Source: an uncultured Ruminococcus sp.
Lineage (GTDB): Bacteria > Bacillota > Clostridia > Oscillospirales > Ruminococcaceae
Direction of reading: 5' to 3'
DNA length: 8,092 nucleotides
NCBI GenBank assembly: GCA_946540705.1
Contig: CAMNJD010000143.1
Span: 1-8,092, forward strand
Shown here piece after piece: positions 1-5,920 of this stretch. Each line of letters begins with the position of its first letter. Positions within the stretch are counted from its first letter, which is position 1. The notes under the pieces are model-generated. The model saw only the letters and a program-made list of their open reading frames with translations. It searched no databases and was not told the DNA's origin. The translations under genes and the position numbers were made by a program.

Positions 1-44
1 ATGAAAAATCACGCATTTTCTTTCATTTTGTTTATAATGGGATT

Positions 45-108
45 CCAAAGGGACAATGTCCCTTTGGCGGGTTTGGGCGGAGCCCAATATTAATCATCGC
101 GCAGCGAT
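45..108. repeat. Array of three tight palindromes (REP-like intergenic element)
   Basis: Three consecutive perfect inverted repeats, each with a 3-nt loop, lie in non-coding DNA. They are CCAAAGGGAC/GTCCCTTTGG (45-54 and 58-67, loop AAT), TTGGGC/GCCCAA (73-78 and 82-87, loop GGA) and ATCGC/GCGAT (96-100 and 104-108, loop GCA). A short T run (112-116) follows the third. The layout resembles dispersed palindromic intergenic repeats. I have an unverified impression of similar CCAAAGGGAC-type palindromes in other Ruminococcaceae. Positions 1-44 are A/T-rich and show nothing recognisable. Confidence 0.6.
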
Positions 109-122
109 ACCTTTTTCGACAG

Positions 123-154
123 ACAGAGCCTTCCCCGAATGAGGAAGGCTCTGT
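123..154 (-). terminator. Stem-loop just past the xylanase stop, candidate terminator
   Basis: A 12-bp perfect stem (123-134 with 143-154, core AGAGCCTTCC/GGAAGGCTCT) with an 8-nt loop begins 7 nt beyond the xylanase stop codon. Its position suggests transcription termination or protection of the mRNA 3' end. In the xylanase direction it is not followed by a U run (the next bases are CTGTCGAAAAAG), so it is not a textbook intrinsic terminator. On the plus strand it is followed only by a weak TTTAT. Confidence 0.55.
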
Positions 155-160
155 TTATGA

Positions 161-1849
161 TTATTGTGCGAGATCCTGAAGCGAAATATAGTTGGCGAGG
201 TATTGCATCAGCTTGGCCAGATCCTGTGCATCAGCCTTGCCGTCGTGTGTGACATCGCTGTTGCGCTTGCCGTCGGCACTCACTTCATTTGCCTTCAGCG
301 TGCTGTCATCGCCGGCAATACGAGCCAGAAGCACAGCATCCATGACATTGACCTCTTTGTTGCAGTCAACATCGCCCCAGACTGCCGGTGTCGGAGCCGG
401 TGTTGCGGTCGTGGTGGTCGTAGTTGTCTCAGAGGTCGTAGTCGTAGTTGCAGTGGTAGAAGTCGTGGTGGCACTGGTCGTCGTTGCGGTGGTGGTCGTA
501 GTTGTTGTGGTGGTCGTGGTAGTAGTTGTGGTCGTACTGGTGGTGGTCTGAGCATCCTTGCGGGTCAGCTTCACATCATCCAGGAAGAAGGAGAGCGACT
601 TGGCAGAGCTGTCATCGTATTCAGTCTGCACATAGAGGCTGATACCGGTTGCGTCAGACGGGATCGTGAAGCTCTTGGAGAGCTCAGCCCACTTGCCCGT
701 TGCCGCAGAAGCATCCACGAGGTTATCATAGTGCTCCTCTCCGCCGGAGGTGTACTGAAGGCCGAGGGTGAATGTCGCATTGGAGTAGTTCGGATCATTG
801 AAGCCTGCGAAGCCGTCGAACTCATATTCGCCGCCCGGGACAAGCTCATCGCTTGCAGCGCTGACGCCGTTCCATGTATCGGTTCTGCCGGTGACATACA
901 GGGACTTGGAGCCGCCGTGCGCAAAGTCGGAGGTGAAGCCGTATTTGACGCTTTCGCCGCGGGCTGCCCAACTTGTACCGCTGCCCTCGAAGGAATCGGA
1001 AACGCCGTTGCCGCCGCCGGACGGAGCGGTGTAATTGATCTCAGGTGCAGGATTGGGGTTGGGTTCGGTACCCGGAACCGGATTGGGGTCCTTCGTTGTA
1101 TAAACATTGAGCTCGGTCACGTCTGCGACGCCGCTGCTCTGATAGCCTTCTGCATTCAGCGCAACCTCATACAGATTGCCGATGCCCCAGCCCTGCTGTG
1201 CCCATGCTTTGAAGTGATCGGAAACAGTGATATGGCCGGAGGTTCTCTTGGACTGGCGGACACTGTAATACTGCTTGAATGTGGAAGTCTGGCCGTGGAT
1301 ATCCGGGCCGGTGTGATCCATCGAGAAGATCTTATAGGTTGCGCCGTCGATGGTAACATTCGTGCCGGGAGCATCCGGGCACCATGCGATCCAGTCCTCA
1401 ATGATGTAGTATTCAACGAGCGGCGGATTGCCGGCAGCGCCGCGGTTCTCGAACCAGCCGTAGACGCACAGACGGGAGTTGCCCTGATTCTGCCAGCTTC
1501 CGGTCTGCGAATAGGTAGCAGTGTAGTCGAGGCCGATATATTCGTAATCGGTTGCTTTCTTGGTAGAGCCGAAGGAAAGGCCGCGGCGGGCAAGATAGTT
1601 GCCTCTTGAGCAGGAGGCATCCCACACAGCCTTAAAGGTCGCACCCTTACCGAGTGTCATCGAGCCGCTTCCGCCGGTATTGTCCAGCCAGATTTCATAG
1701 CTGAAGCCGTCGCATTCATTCTTAAACTGATTCTGACCGTTTCTGACTGAAAGCACGTCGCCGACATTTGCTGCTGACACAGTTGTTGCGGGCACTGAAG
1801 TGAGCACAAGAGCTGCTGCGCTCAACAGTCCCAGAAATCGCCTTTTCAT
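161..1849 (-). CDS. Secreted GH11 endo-1,4-beta-xylanase with CBM22-like and dockerin domains
   Basis: This 562-residue secreted enzyme should cut internal beta-1,4 bonds of xylan while attached to a cellulosome scaffoldin. Residues 1-26 are a signal peptide (basic MKRRF, hydrophobic core, likely cleavage after VSA). The GH11 domain spans about 29-252, with nucleophile Glu146 (PLVEYY) and acid/base Glu234 (AEGYQSSG). A Pro/Asn-rich linker (254-280) leads to a CBM22-like carbohydrate-binding domain (about 284-430, with GRTDTWNG). A Thr linker (435-482) and a type I dockerin (491-562) follow. The dockerin has two calcium loops: Asp493/Asp495/Asn497/Asn501/Asp504 and Asp532/Thr534/Asp536/Asp540/Asp543. 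I chose the ATG at 1849 because GGAGGG lies 9 nt upstream. The longer in-frame start at 1927 falls on the promoter -10 box and so should not be in the mRNA. The gene appears monocistronic. Family calls are strong; exact xylan preference is unknown. Confidence 0.95.
   Translation of the reverse strand: MKRRFLGLLSAAALVLTSVPATTVSAANVGDVLSVRNGQNQFKNECDGFSYEIWLDNTGGSGSMTLGKGATFKAVWDASCSRGNYLARRGLSFGSTKKATDYEYIGLDYTATYSQTGSWQNQGNSRLCVYGWFENRGAAGNPPLVEYYIIEDWIAWCPDAPGTNVTIDGATYKIFSMDHTGPDIHGQTSTFKQYYSVRQSKRTSGHITVSDHFKAWAQQGWGIGNLYEVALNAEGYQSSGVADVTELNVYTTKDPNPVPGTEPNPNPAPEINYTAPSGGGNGVSDSFEGSGTSWAARGESVKYGFTSDFAHGGSKSLYVTGRTDTWNGVSAASDELVPGGEYEFDGFAGFNDPNYSNATFTLGLQYTSGGEEHYDNLVDASAATGKWAELSKSFTIPSDATGISLYVQTEYDDSSAKSLSFFLDDVKLTRKDAQTTTSTTTTTTTTTTTTTTTTATTTSATTTSTTATTTTTSETTTTTTTATPAPTPAVWGDVDCNKEVNVMDAVLLARIAGDDSTLKANEVSADGKRNSDVTHDGKADAQDLAKLMQYLANYISLQDLAQ
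404..547 (-). repeat. Low-complexity ACN-codon tract encoding a polythreonine linker
   Basis: About 48 codons are almost all threonine (ACN), with a few Ala and Ser and one Glu. At DNA level it is a degenerate trinucleotide tract (plus strand GGT/CGT/AGT/TGT). The product is a flexible, probably O-glycosylatable linker between the CBM22-like domain and the dockerin. Linkers of this kind are common in ruminococcal cellulosome enzymes. The tract is a likely site of length variation by slippage. Confidence 0.85.
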
Positions 1850-1897
1850 GATAAAAATCCCTCCATGTTTTTGAGTGTGTCTTTCTATCTGTATGAT

Positions 1898-1917
1898 TGT
1901 ATAGTTCCCCCTATACA
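1898..1917. promoter_or_regulatory. Palindrome in the xylanase leader
   Basis: A 7-6-7 inverted repeat (TGTATAG at 1898-1904, CTATACA at 1911-1917) lies 9 bp downstream of the proposed -10 box, near the predicted transcription start (about 1920) and ahead of the ribosome site. It could be an operator or a short 5' hairpin. No regulator gene is nearby to assign it to. Confidence 0.4.
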
Positions 1918-1926
1918 TTAAAGGCA

Positions 1927-1960
1927 ATTATAGTTTACCATACTTTTCTGACAAAGTCAA
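1927..1960 (-). promoter_or_regulatory. Promoter of the xylanase gene
   Basis: Read on the minus strand there is a perfect TATAAT (1932-1927), with TTGTCA (1954-1949) 16 bp upstream as the -35. An overlapping alternative is TTGACT (1960-1955) with TAAACT after 17 bp and a TGn extension. Either gives a leader of roughly 70 nt before the ATG at 1849. Confidence 0.6.
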
Positions 1961-2086
1961 GTGTTTTTCTTGCGTTTTGCGATTATTTTGTAATATTAGA
2001 TTAAATTTAGTGATTCTGCACAAGCAGCCGCAGCGTGGGCGGTTCCGTTTGCAGGAAAATGCGGGTTTCTGACTGTGCCAGCAGAG
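1961..2086. other. Intergenic spacer with no recognised content
   Basis: This stretch lies between the divergent xylanase and tRNA promoters. It is A/T-rich at the left and G/C-richer from about 2015. I see no convincing gene, hairpin or repeat. The short ORFs crossing it overlap promoter elements and lack protein-like character. Confidence 0.5.
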
Positions 2087-2132
2087 TTTTTTGAAAAAAG
2101 TGCTTGACAATTCACTCCGGTTGTGCTATAAT
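2087..2132 (+). promoter_or_regulatory. Strong tRNA promoter with UP-like A/T tract
   Basis: A consensus TTGACA (2104-2109) is spaced 17 bp from a consensus TATAAT (2127-2132), and TGC directly before the -10 makes it an extended -10. Upstream, T6-G-A6 (2087-2099) sits about 40-52 bp before the predicted start (about 2139), where an UP element would contact the RNA polymerase alpha subunit. This is the design of a stable-RNA promoter. Confidence 0.92.
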
Positions 2133-2147
2133 AATACGGTATTCAAC

Positions 2148-2223
<76 letters not shown>

Positions 2224-2228
2224 AATCT

Positions 2229-2263
2229 AAATGCGTAATCGGAACGGTTACGCATTTTTCTTT
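2229..2263 (+). terminator. Intrinsic terminator of the tRNA-Ala gene
   Basis: A 10-bp perfect stem (2229-2238 with 2248-2257, core ATGCGTAA/TTACGCAT), extendable by two or three inner pairs, overlaps a T-rich tail (2255-2263, TTTTTCTTT). It begins 5 nt after the tRNA CCA end, as expected for a Rho-independent terminator. Confidence 0.88.
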
Positions 2264-2266
2264 GCC

Positions 2267-2308
2267 AACAAACACAGGCCGGTATGAAAACCGGCCTGTG
2301 TTTGTTTT
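2267..2308. terminator. Bidirectional terminator between convergent units
   Basis: A 16-bp perfect stem (2267-2282 with 2291-2306; inner arms CACAGGCCGG/CCGGCCTGTG) with loop TATGAAAA is followed by T's on the plus strand (TTTGTTTT) and by TTTGTT on the minus strand. It lies about 40 nt past the aminotransferase stop and downstream of the tRNA terminator, so it can stop both units. A second small hairpin (CCGGC/GCCGG, 2318-2332) lies between it and the aminotransferase stop. Confidence 0.8.
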
Positions 2309-2344
2309 GATATGAAACCGGCAGATCGCCGGCGCAAGCTGCTC

Positions 2345-3511
2345 TTATGCGCGGGGCATTTTGGTGCGGATCGCACTCAGGCGTTCGAGCGCCTCGTTCA
2401 GTGTCTCGTTTTTCTTTGCAAAATGCAGCCGGATATAGCGATTTTCCGGCTCTTTGAAGAAGCTCGACCCCGGCACTGCGCCGACCCCGACATGCTCCGC
2501 GAGCTTCTCGCAGAAATCCAGATCGCTTGCGTAGCCGTACTCCGATACGTCAAGCAGGATATAATATGCACCCTCCGGAACCGTATGCGGGATCCCGATG
2601 CGGTCAAGCCCTGCAAGGAACAGATCACGCTTTTCGGTATATTCCGCCTGCAAGCCGCGGTAATAATCATCGCCGAATTTCAGGCCGGTGACTGCCGCCT
2701 CCTGCAAGGGTGCAGCCGCACCGACCGTCAGGAAATCGTGAACCTTCTTCACCGTATCAATGATCTCCGGCGGCGCGATGACATAGCCCAGACGCCAGCC
2801 GGTGATCGAATATGTTTTCGAGAGCGACGAGCAGGAGATCGTGCGCTCCCACATTCCCGGCAGCGATGCCATGTATGTATGGACATGCGGCGCGTAACGG
2901 ATGTGCTCATAGACTTCGTCCGTAATGACGAAGGTGTCATATTTCTTTGCAAACTCCGCGATGATCAGCAGCTCCTCGCGTGTGAACACCTTACCGCAGG
3001 GATTGGACGGGTTGCAGAGGATCAGCGCCTTCGGATGCTGCCGAAACGCTGCTTCCAGCACATCCGCATCAAAGGTGAACGCCGGCGGGATCAGCGGAAC
3101 ATAGATCGGCTCTGCACCGGAAAGAATCGTATCTGCGCCGTAATTCTCATAAAACGGAGAGAACACGATCACCTTGTCGCCGGGGTTCGTGACGCTCATC
3201 ATCGCGGCCATCATAGCCTCGGTGCTGCCGCAGGTCACGACGATCTCACCGTTCGGGTCGATGCTTCTCCCCATGAACCGCGACTGCTTTTCAGCGAGCG
3301 CCTCGCGGAAATTCTGAGCCCCCCATGTGATCGAATACTGGTGAAAATCCTCTTTCGTGACTTCAGCGAGCCGGTCAAGGATCTCCTTCGGCGGGTCAAA
3401 ATCCGGAAACCCCTGCGACAGATTGACCGCGCCGTACCGGTTGGAGATGCGCGTCATCCGGCGGATGACGGAATCGGTGAAATTTGCGGTTCTGCTTGAT
3501 AATGCAGGCAT
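2345..3511 (-). CDS. PLP-dependent class I/II aminotransferase
   Basis: This 388-residue cytosolic transaminase should exchange an amino group between an amino acid and a 2-oxoacid. Fold type I features are all present: Lys232 in SLSKTYSITGWRLGY forms the PLP Schiff base; Asp198 and Tyr201 (TDEVY) and Asn170 (NPSNPCGK) hold the cofactor; Arg240 is the phosphate-side arginine; Arg361 (YIRLHFA) should bind the substrate carboxylate. The N-terminal NLSQGFPDFDPP (30-41) resembles the methionine/kynurenine/glutamine-transaminase K group, which accepts bulky hydrophobic and aromatic substrates. The ATG at 3511 has AGGAGG 5 nt upstream. The gene has its own promoter inside the end of the ligase gene. 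Its place after the oxidoreductase and ligase suggests it converts the 2-oxoacid made there into an amino acid. Substrate is inferred, not shown. Confidence 0.93.
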   Translation of the reverse strand: MPALSSRTANFTDSVIRRMTRISNRYGAVNLSQGFPDFDPPKEILDRLAEVTKEDFHQYSITWGAQNFREALAEKQSRFMGRSIDPNGEIVVTCGSTEAMMAAMMSVTNPGDKVIVFSPFYENYGADTILSGAEPIYVPLIPPAFTFDADVLEAAFRQHPKALILCNPSNPCGKVFTREELLIIAEFAKKYDTFVITDEVYEHIRYAPHVHTYMASLPGMWERTISCSSLSKTYSITGWRLGYVIAPPEIIDTVKKVHDFLTVGAAAPLQEAAVTGLKFGDDYYRGLQAEYTEKRDLFLAGLDRIGIPHTVPEGAYYILLDVSEYGYASDLDFCEKLAEHVGVGAVPGSSFFKEPENRYIRLHFAKKNETLNEALERLSAIRTKMPRA

Positions 3512-3530
3512 ATTGTCCTCCTAAAAGATT

Positions 3531-3558
3531 GGTGTACCGGACATTGAACCGGTACACC
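3531..3558. promoter_or_regulatory. 10-8-10 palindrome at the aminotransferase transcription start, candidate operator
   Basis: A perfect 10-bp inverted repeat, GGTGTACCGG (3531-3540) and CCGGTACACC (3549-3558), with an 8-nt centre starts 1 bp past the -10 box and covers the predicted start (about 3553). RNA begun at this promoter would lack most of one arm, so a DNA-binding site for a dimeric regulator is plausible. For read-through RNA from the ligase gene it would form a hairpin followed by AATCTTTT and could act as a weak terminator. Confidence 0.55.
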
Positions 3559-3559
3559 T

Positions 3560-3588
3560 ATTATACTATAATCAAATGGAATAGTCAA
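3560..3588 (-). promoter_or_regulatory. Aminotransferase promoter inside the end of the ligase gene
   Basis: On the minus strand, TTGACT (3588-3583) is separated by exactly 17 bp from a perfect TATAAT (3565-3560). The -35 box lies within the last codons of the ligase (Leu-Asp-Tyr), and the -10 lies after its stop. Predicted start is about 3553, giving a leader of roughly 40 nt. Confidence 0.75.
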
Positions 3589-4912
3589 GCTTCCGCTCGT
3601 CGATGATGCGCTTGGATTTGTGCTCGGAGCGGGTATTCAGTCCGCCGTCCGGATGTACAATGACGGATGCGGGCTTTACGCCGATTCTCGCTTTGAGCGC
3701 TGCGGAAACCTCATCGGCAACTGCTGCGTCATCCTTCGGATTATCGGAATTCTTTTCGATCTCAACGGCATATTTGCTTGTGAAATCCTTTTCAAAGATG
3801 CGGATGAGATACTCGCCGGTGATGCCGTGCTGCTCGCGGATGACCGCTTCAATGTCGCTGGGGAACACATTGACGGCGGACACGATGAACATATCGTCCT
3901 TTCTGCCGAGAATGTGGATTCTGCCGTGTGTTCTGCCGCACTTGCACGGCGTCCGGTCGATGCGGCCGATATCGCCGGTGCGGAAACGGATCAGCGGTCT
4001 TGCGTGCTTGCGCAGTGTCGTGAAGACCAGCTCGCCTGTCTCACCGGGCGGAAGGATCTCGCCGGTGTGGATATCAACTGTCTCGACGAGAATATGGTTC
4101 TCCGCAATGTGCAGGCCGTCATGATATTCGCACTGTGCGGCGCATGCACCGAAAATATCGGACAGTCCGTAGAAGTCAAAGACCTCTGCGCCCCAGATAT
4201 CCTCGATCGCTTTTCTGGTCGCGTCGATCGAGCCGCCGAGCTCACCTGCCACGATGATCTTCTTGATGCTGAAATCCTTTTTCGGGTCGTAACCGGATTT
4301 CAGCGCCTTTTCGCCGAGCTGCCATGCATAGGACGGCGATGTCCAGATCACGGTCGGCTGGTAGGTTTTCAGGATGAACAGCAGACGTTCGCTCGGAAGC
4401 GTACCGCCCCAGATGCAGAGTGCGCCGAGGTTCTGTGCGCCGATGACGTCCGGACCGCCGACATACAGCGAGAAGTTCAGCGCGTGGACATAGCGGTCAT
4501 TCGGCCGCATGCCGATCTGCCAGAACCAGCGGCTCTCCGTATCCTGAAACTCATCAAAGTCCTTCTTTGTAAACGGGCTCATGGTCGGCACGCCGGTCGA
4601 ACCGGACGAGGTCGAGATGAAGACCACATCCTCTTCCGGAACGGCAGCGAGCTCTCCGAGGAACGAGCCGACGCCCTGTGTATCGCGCTGTGTTTTCTTG
4701 TTGATGAACGGGAATTTTTGCAGATCGGAAAGCTGCTTGATATCGGACGGCTTTACGCCTGCTTCATCAAAGCTGCGCTTGTAGTACGGCGCATGATCGT
4801 ATGCGAACTGCACGATCTCCTGAAGATCTGCAAGCTGCCGCTTTTCCAGTTCCTCACGGGGGAGCGTTTCCAGCTCCTCATCCCAGTATTTGCTGTTGAC
4901 ATTTCTGCCCAT
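3572..4912 (-). CDS. paaK: AMP-forming acyl-CoA ligase, phenylacetate-CoA ligase (PaaK) family
   Basis: This 446-residue cytosolic enzyme belongs to the adenylate-forming superfamily and should convert a carboxylic acid, ATP and CoA to acyl-CoA, AMP and PPi. Visible motifs are the P-loop SSGSTGVPT (102-110), YGLSD (248-252), RFRTGD (309-314), the hinge-region GRKDDMFIVSAVNVFP (336-351) and a C-terminal RSEHKSKR (428-435) matching the RSEGK-type catalytic-lysine region. CKCGR (323-327) is a cysteine pair common in PaaK relatives. Length fits the family. I chose ATG 4912 because AGGAGG is 9 nt upstream; the in-frame ATG at 4921 directly abuts that site with no spacer. Two oddities are YGLSD in place of the usual YGLSE and His431 in place of Gly. 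The symbol marks the family; phenylacetate, indoleacetate, another aryl acid or a branched-chain acid are all possible. Confidence 0.88.
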   Translation of the reverse strand: MGRNVNSKYWDEELETLPREELEKRQLADLQEIVQFAYDHAPYYKRSFDEAGVKPSDIKQLSDLQKFPFINKKTQRDTQGVGSFLGELAAVPEEDVVFISTSSGSTGVPTMSPFTKKDFDEFQDTESRWFWQIGMRPNDRYVHALNFSLYVGGPDVIGAQNLGALCIWGGTLPSERLLFILKTYQPTVIWTSPSYAWQLGEKALKSGYDPKKDFSIKKIIVAGELGGSIDATRKAIEDIWGAEVFDFYGLSDIFGACAAQCEYHDGLHIAENHILVETVDIHTGEILPPGETGELVFTTLRKHARPLIRFRTGDIGRIDRTPCKCGRTHGRIHILGRKDDMFIVSAVNVFPSDIEAVIREQHGITGEYLIRIFEKDFTSKYAVEIEKNSDNPKDDAAVADEVSAALKARIGVKPASVIVHPDGGLNTRSEHKSKRIIDERKLDYSI

Positions 4913-4963
4913 TGTTTTCATCCTCCTGATATACGAGTATTACGATCGGGTTTCTATGATTTT

Positions 4964-4997
4964 ATGATACACGATTTTGCCGGATTTGTCTAATACC
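4964..4997 (-). promoter_or_regulatory. Promoter of the acyl-CoA ligase gene
   Basis: On the minus strand, TAGACA (4992-4987), 17 bp spacer, TATCAT (4969-4964). The block GGTATTAGACAAA (4997-4985) matches the one at the porC promoter at 12 of 13 positions, and the -10 boxes are identical. Predicted start is about 4957. No clear terminator lies between porB and this promoter (only a weak 6-bp inverted repeat across the porB stop, 5013-5018 with 5028-5033), so the ligase may also be read from the upstream unit. Confidence 0.65.
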
Positions 4998-5026
4998 TGC
5001 ATTTTATTGGGTGCTATAGTCTTTTC

Positions 5027-5920
5027 TTATAGCCGGAAATTCTTTTCGATGAACGCCCACTTCTTATCGCGTTCCCGTATGACGGTGTTCACATCCTCCG
5101 GATCGAGATGCTGAAAGCGTCCCTGCTTTTTCAGATACGCCTCCGCGTCTGAAAACGCCTTCGGTCTGTGATTCAGCGTAAATTCGCCGTTTTCGTATTC
5201 TGCGAGATACCACAGGCCGCAGTCCACGACCTCCCTCGCGATCTCGACCGTTTCGTCGGCTGCGATTCCCCAGCCTGTCGGACAGGGTGCGATCACATGA
5301 ATATATTTGGTTCCCCGGATCTTCGACGCTTTCTCGACCTTTTTGATAAAGTCAGCCAGATATCCGACGCTTGCGGTTGCGGCATAGGGGATATCATGTG
5401 CGGCAGCGATCTCAAACATATTCTTCTTCGGACGGAGGTTGCCGTGGATATTCCTGCCGGCAGGGGTCGTGGTTGTGCGTGCGCCGAACGGCGTCAGACC
5501 GCTTTTCTGGATGCCGGTGTTCATATAGGCTTCGTTATCGTAGCAGATGTAAAGAATATTGTCGTTGCGGTCGATCGCACCGGATAACGCCTGAATGCCG
5601 ATATCCGCCGTGCCGCCGTCGCCCGCAAAGCCGACCGCCGTGAAATCCCGGTATCCCTTTGCGCGGAGTCCCGCCTCGATGCCGGTCAGCATGGATGCGG
5701 TTCCCGCGAATGTTGAGATGATCGAATTATTCGAGAAGCAGAGCTGCGGAAAATTGAATCCGACTGCCGACATACATCCGGCCGGCAGAACAGAAACCGC
5801 ATTTTGTCCCAGCACCTTGAGTGCTGCTCTGACGGCAAGCGCACCGCCGCACCCGGCACAGGCCTTGTGCCCGTAGAAGAATTCGTCACGCGAGAGCTTT
5901 TCAGCCGTTGGATTCGCCAT
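5027..5920 (-). CDS. porB: 2-oxoacid:ferredoxin oxidoreductase, beta subunit (TPP and [4Fe-4S])
   Basis: The 297-residue beta subunit carries thiamine pyrophosphate and the proximal [4Fe-4S] cluster, where the 2-oxoacid is decarboxylated (or, in reverse, acyl-CoA is carboxylated). Cluster cysteines are Cys21 and Cys24 (KACAGCGG), Cys49 (AGCMSAVG) and Cys213 (APCPTGW). The TPP/Mg motif is GDGGTADIG (100-108) with the downstream DNEAYMNTG (128-136). I start at ATG 5920, which has GGAGG 8 nt upstream. An in-frame GTG at 5929 lies within that same ribosome site and is rejected. The first 20 nt overlap the end of the alpha gene, so the two are probably translationally coupled. It resembles pyruvate and branched-chain (VOR) beta subunits; por is used as the family symbol only. 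Confidence 0.93.
   Translation of the reverse strand: MANPTAEKLSRDEFFYGHKACAGCGGALAVRAALKVLGQNAVSVLPAGCMSAVGFNFPQLCFSNNSIISTFAGTASMLTGIEAGLRAKGYRDFTAVGFAGDGGTADIGIQALSGAIDRNDNILYICYDNEAYMNTGIQKSGLTPFGARTTTTPAGRNIHGNLRPKKNMFEIAAAHDIPYAATASVGYLADFIKKVEKASKIRGTKYIHVIAPCPTGWGIAADETVEIAREVVDCGLWYLAEYENGEFTLNHRPKAFSDAEAYLKKQGRFQHLDPEDVNTVIRERDKKWAFIEKNFRL

Noticed and set aside
1..93. 30-codon plus-strand frame starting at the first base
   Set aside because: Most of it is translated palindrome, and its upstream context is missing, so a start cannot be judged.
404..547. Repetitive tract considered as a CRISPR or minisatellite array
   Set aside because: There are no repeat-spacer units; the repetition is the threonine codon run of the xylanase linker in frame.
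164..1609. 481-codon plus-strand open frame opposite the xylanase
   Set aside because: It is the antisense of a gene with clear GH11, CBM22-like and dockerin motifs. The product is arginine/cysteine/glycine-rich in the antisense of the threonine tract, with no recognisable domain.
1928..2110. 60-codon minus-strand frame between xylanase and tRNA
   Set aside because: It overlaps both the tRNA and xylanase promoters and has no ribosome site or protein-like pattern.
2312..3499. 395-codon plus-strand open frame opposite the aminotransferase
   Set aside because: The minus-strand frame has every class I aminotransferase motif and a good ribosome site. The plus frame is an antisense shadow caused by G/C-rich third positions.
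3531..3558. Palindrome as a definite intrinsic terminator of the ligase gene
   Set aside because: The following AATCTTTT is a weak U run, and the perfect promoter immediately upstream places the transcription start within the palindrome, so an operator reading is at least as good.
3620..4993. 457-codon plus-strand open frame opposite the ligase
   Set aside because: Antisense shadow of a protein with intact adenylate-forming motifs; no domain is recognisable in it and it runs through the ligase promoter.
5013..5033. GCTATA/TATAGC inverted repeat at the porB stop as a terminator
   Set aside because: The stem is only 6 A/T-rich pairs with a 9-nt loop and no following U run.
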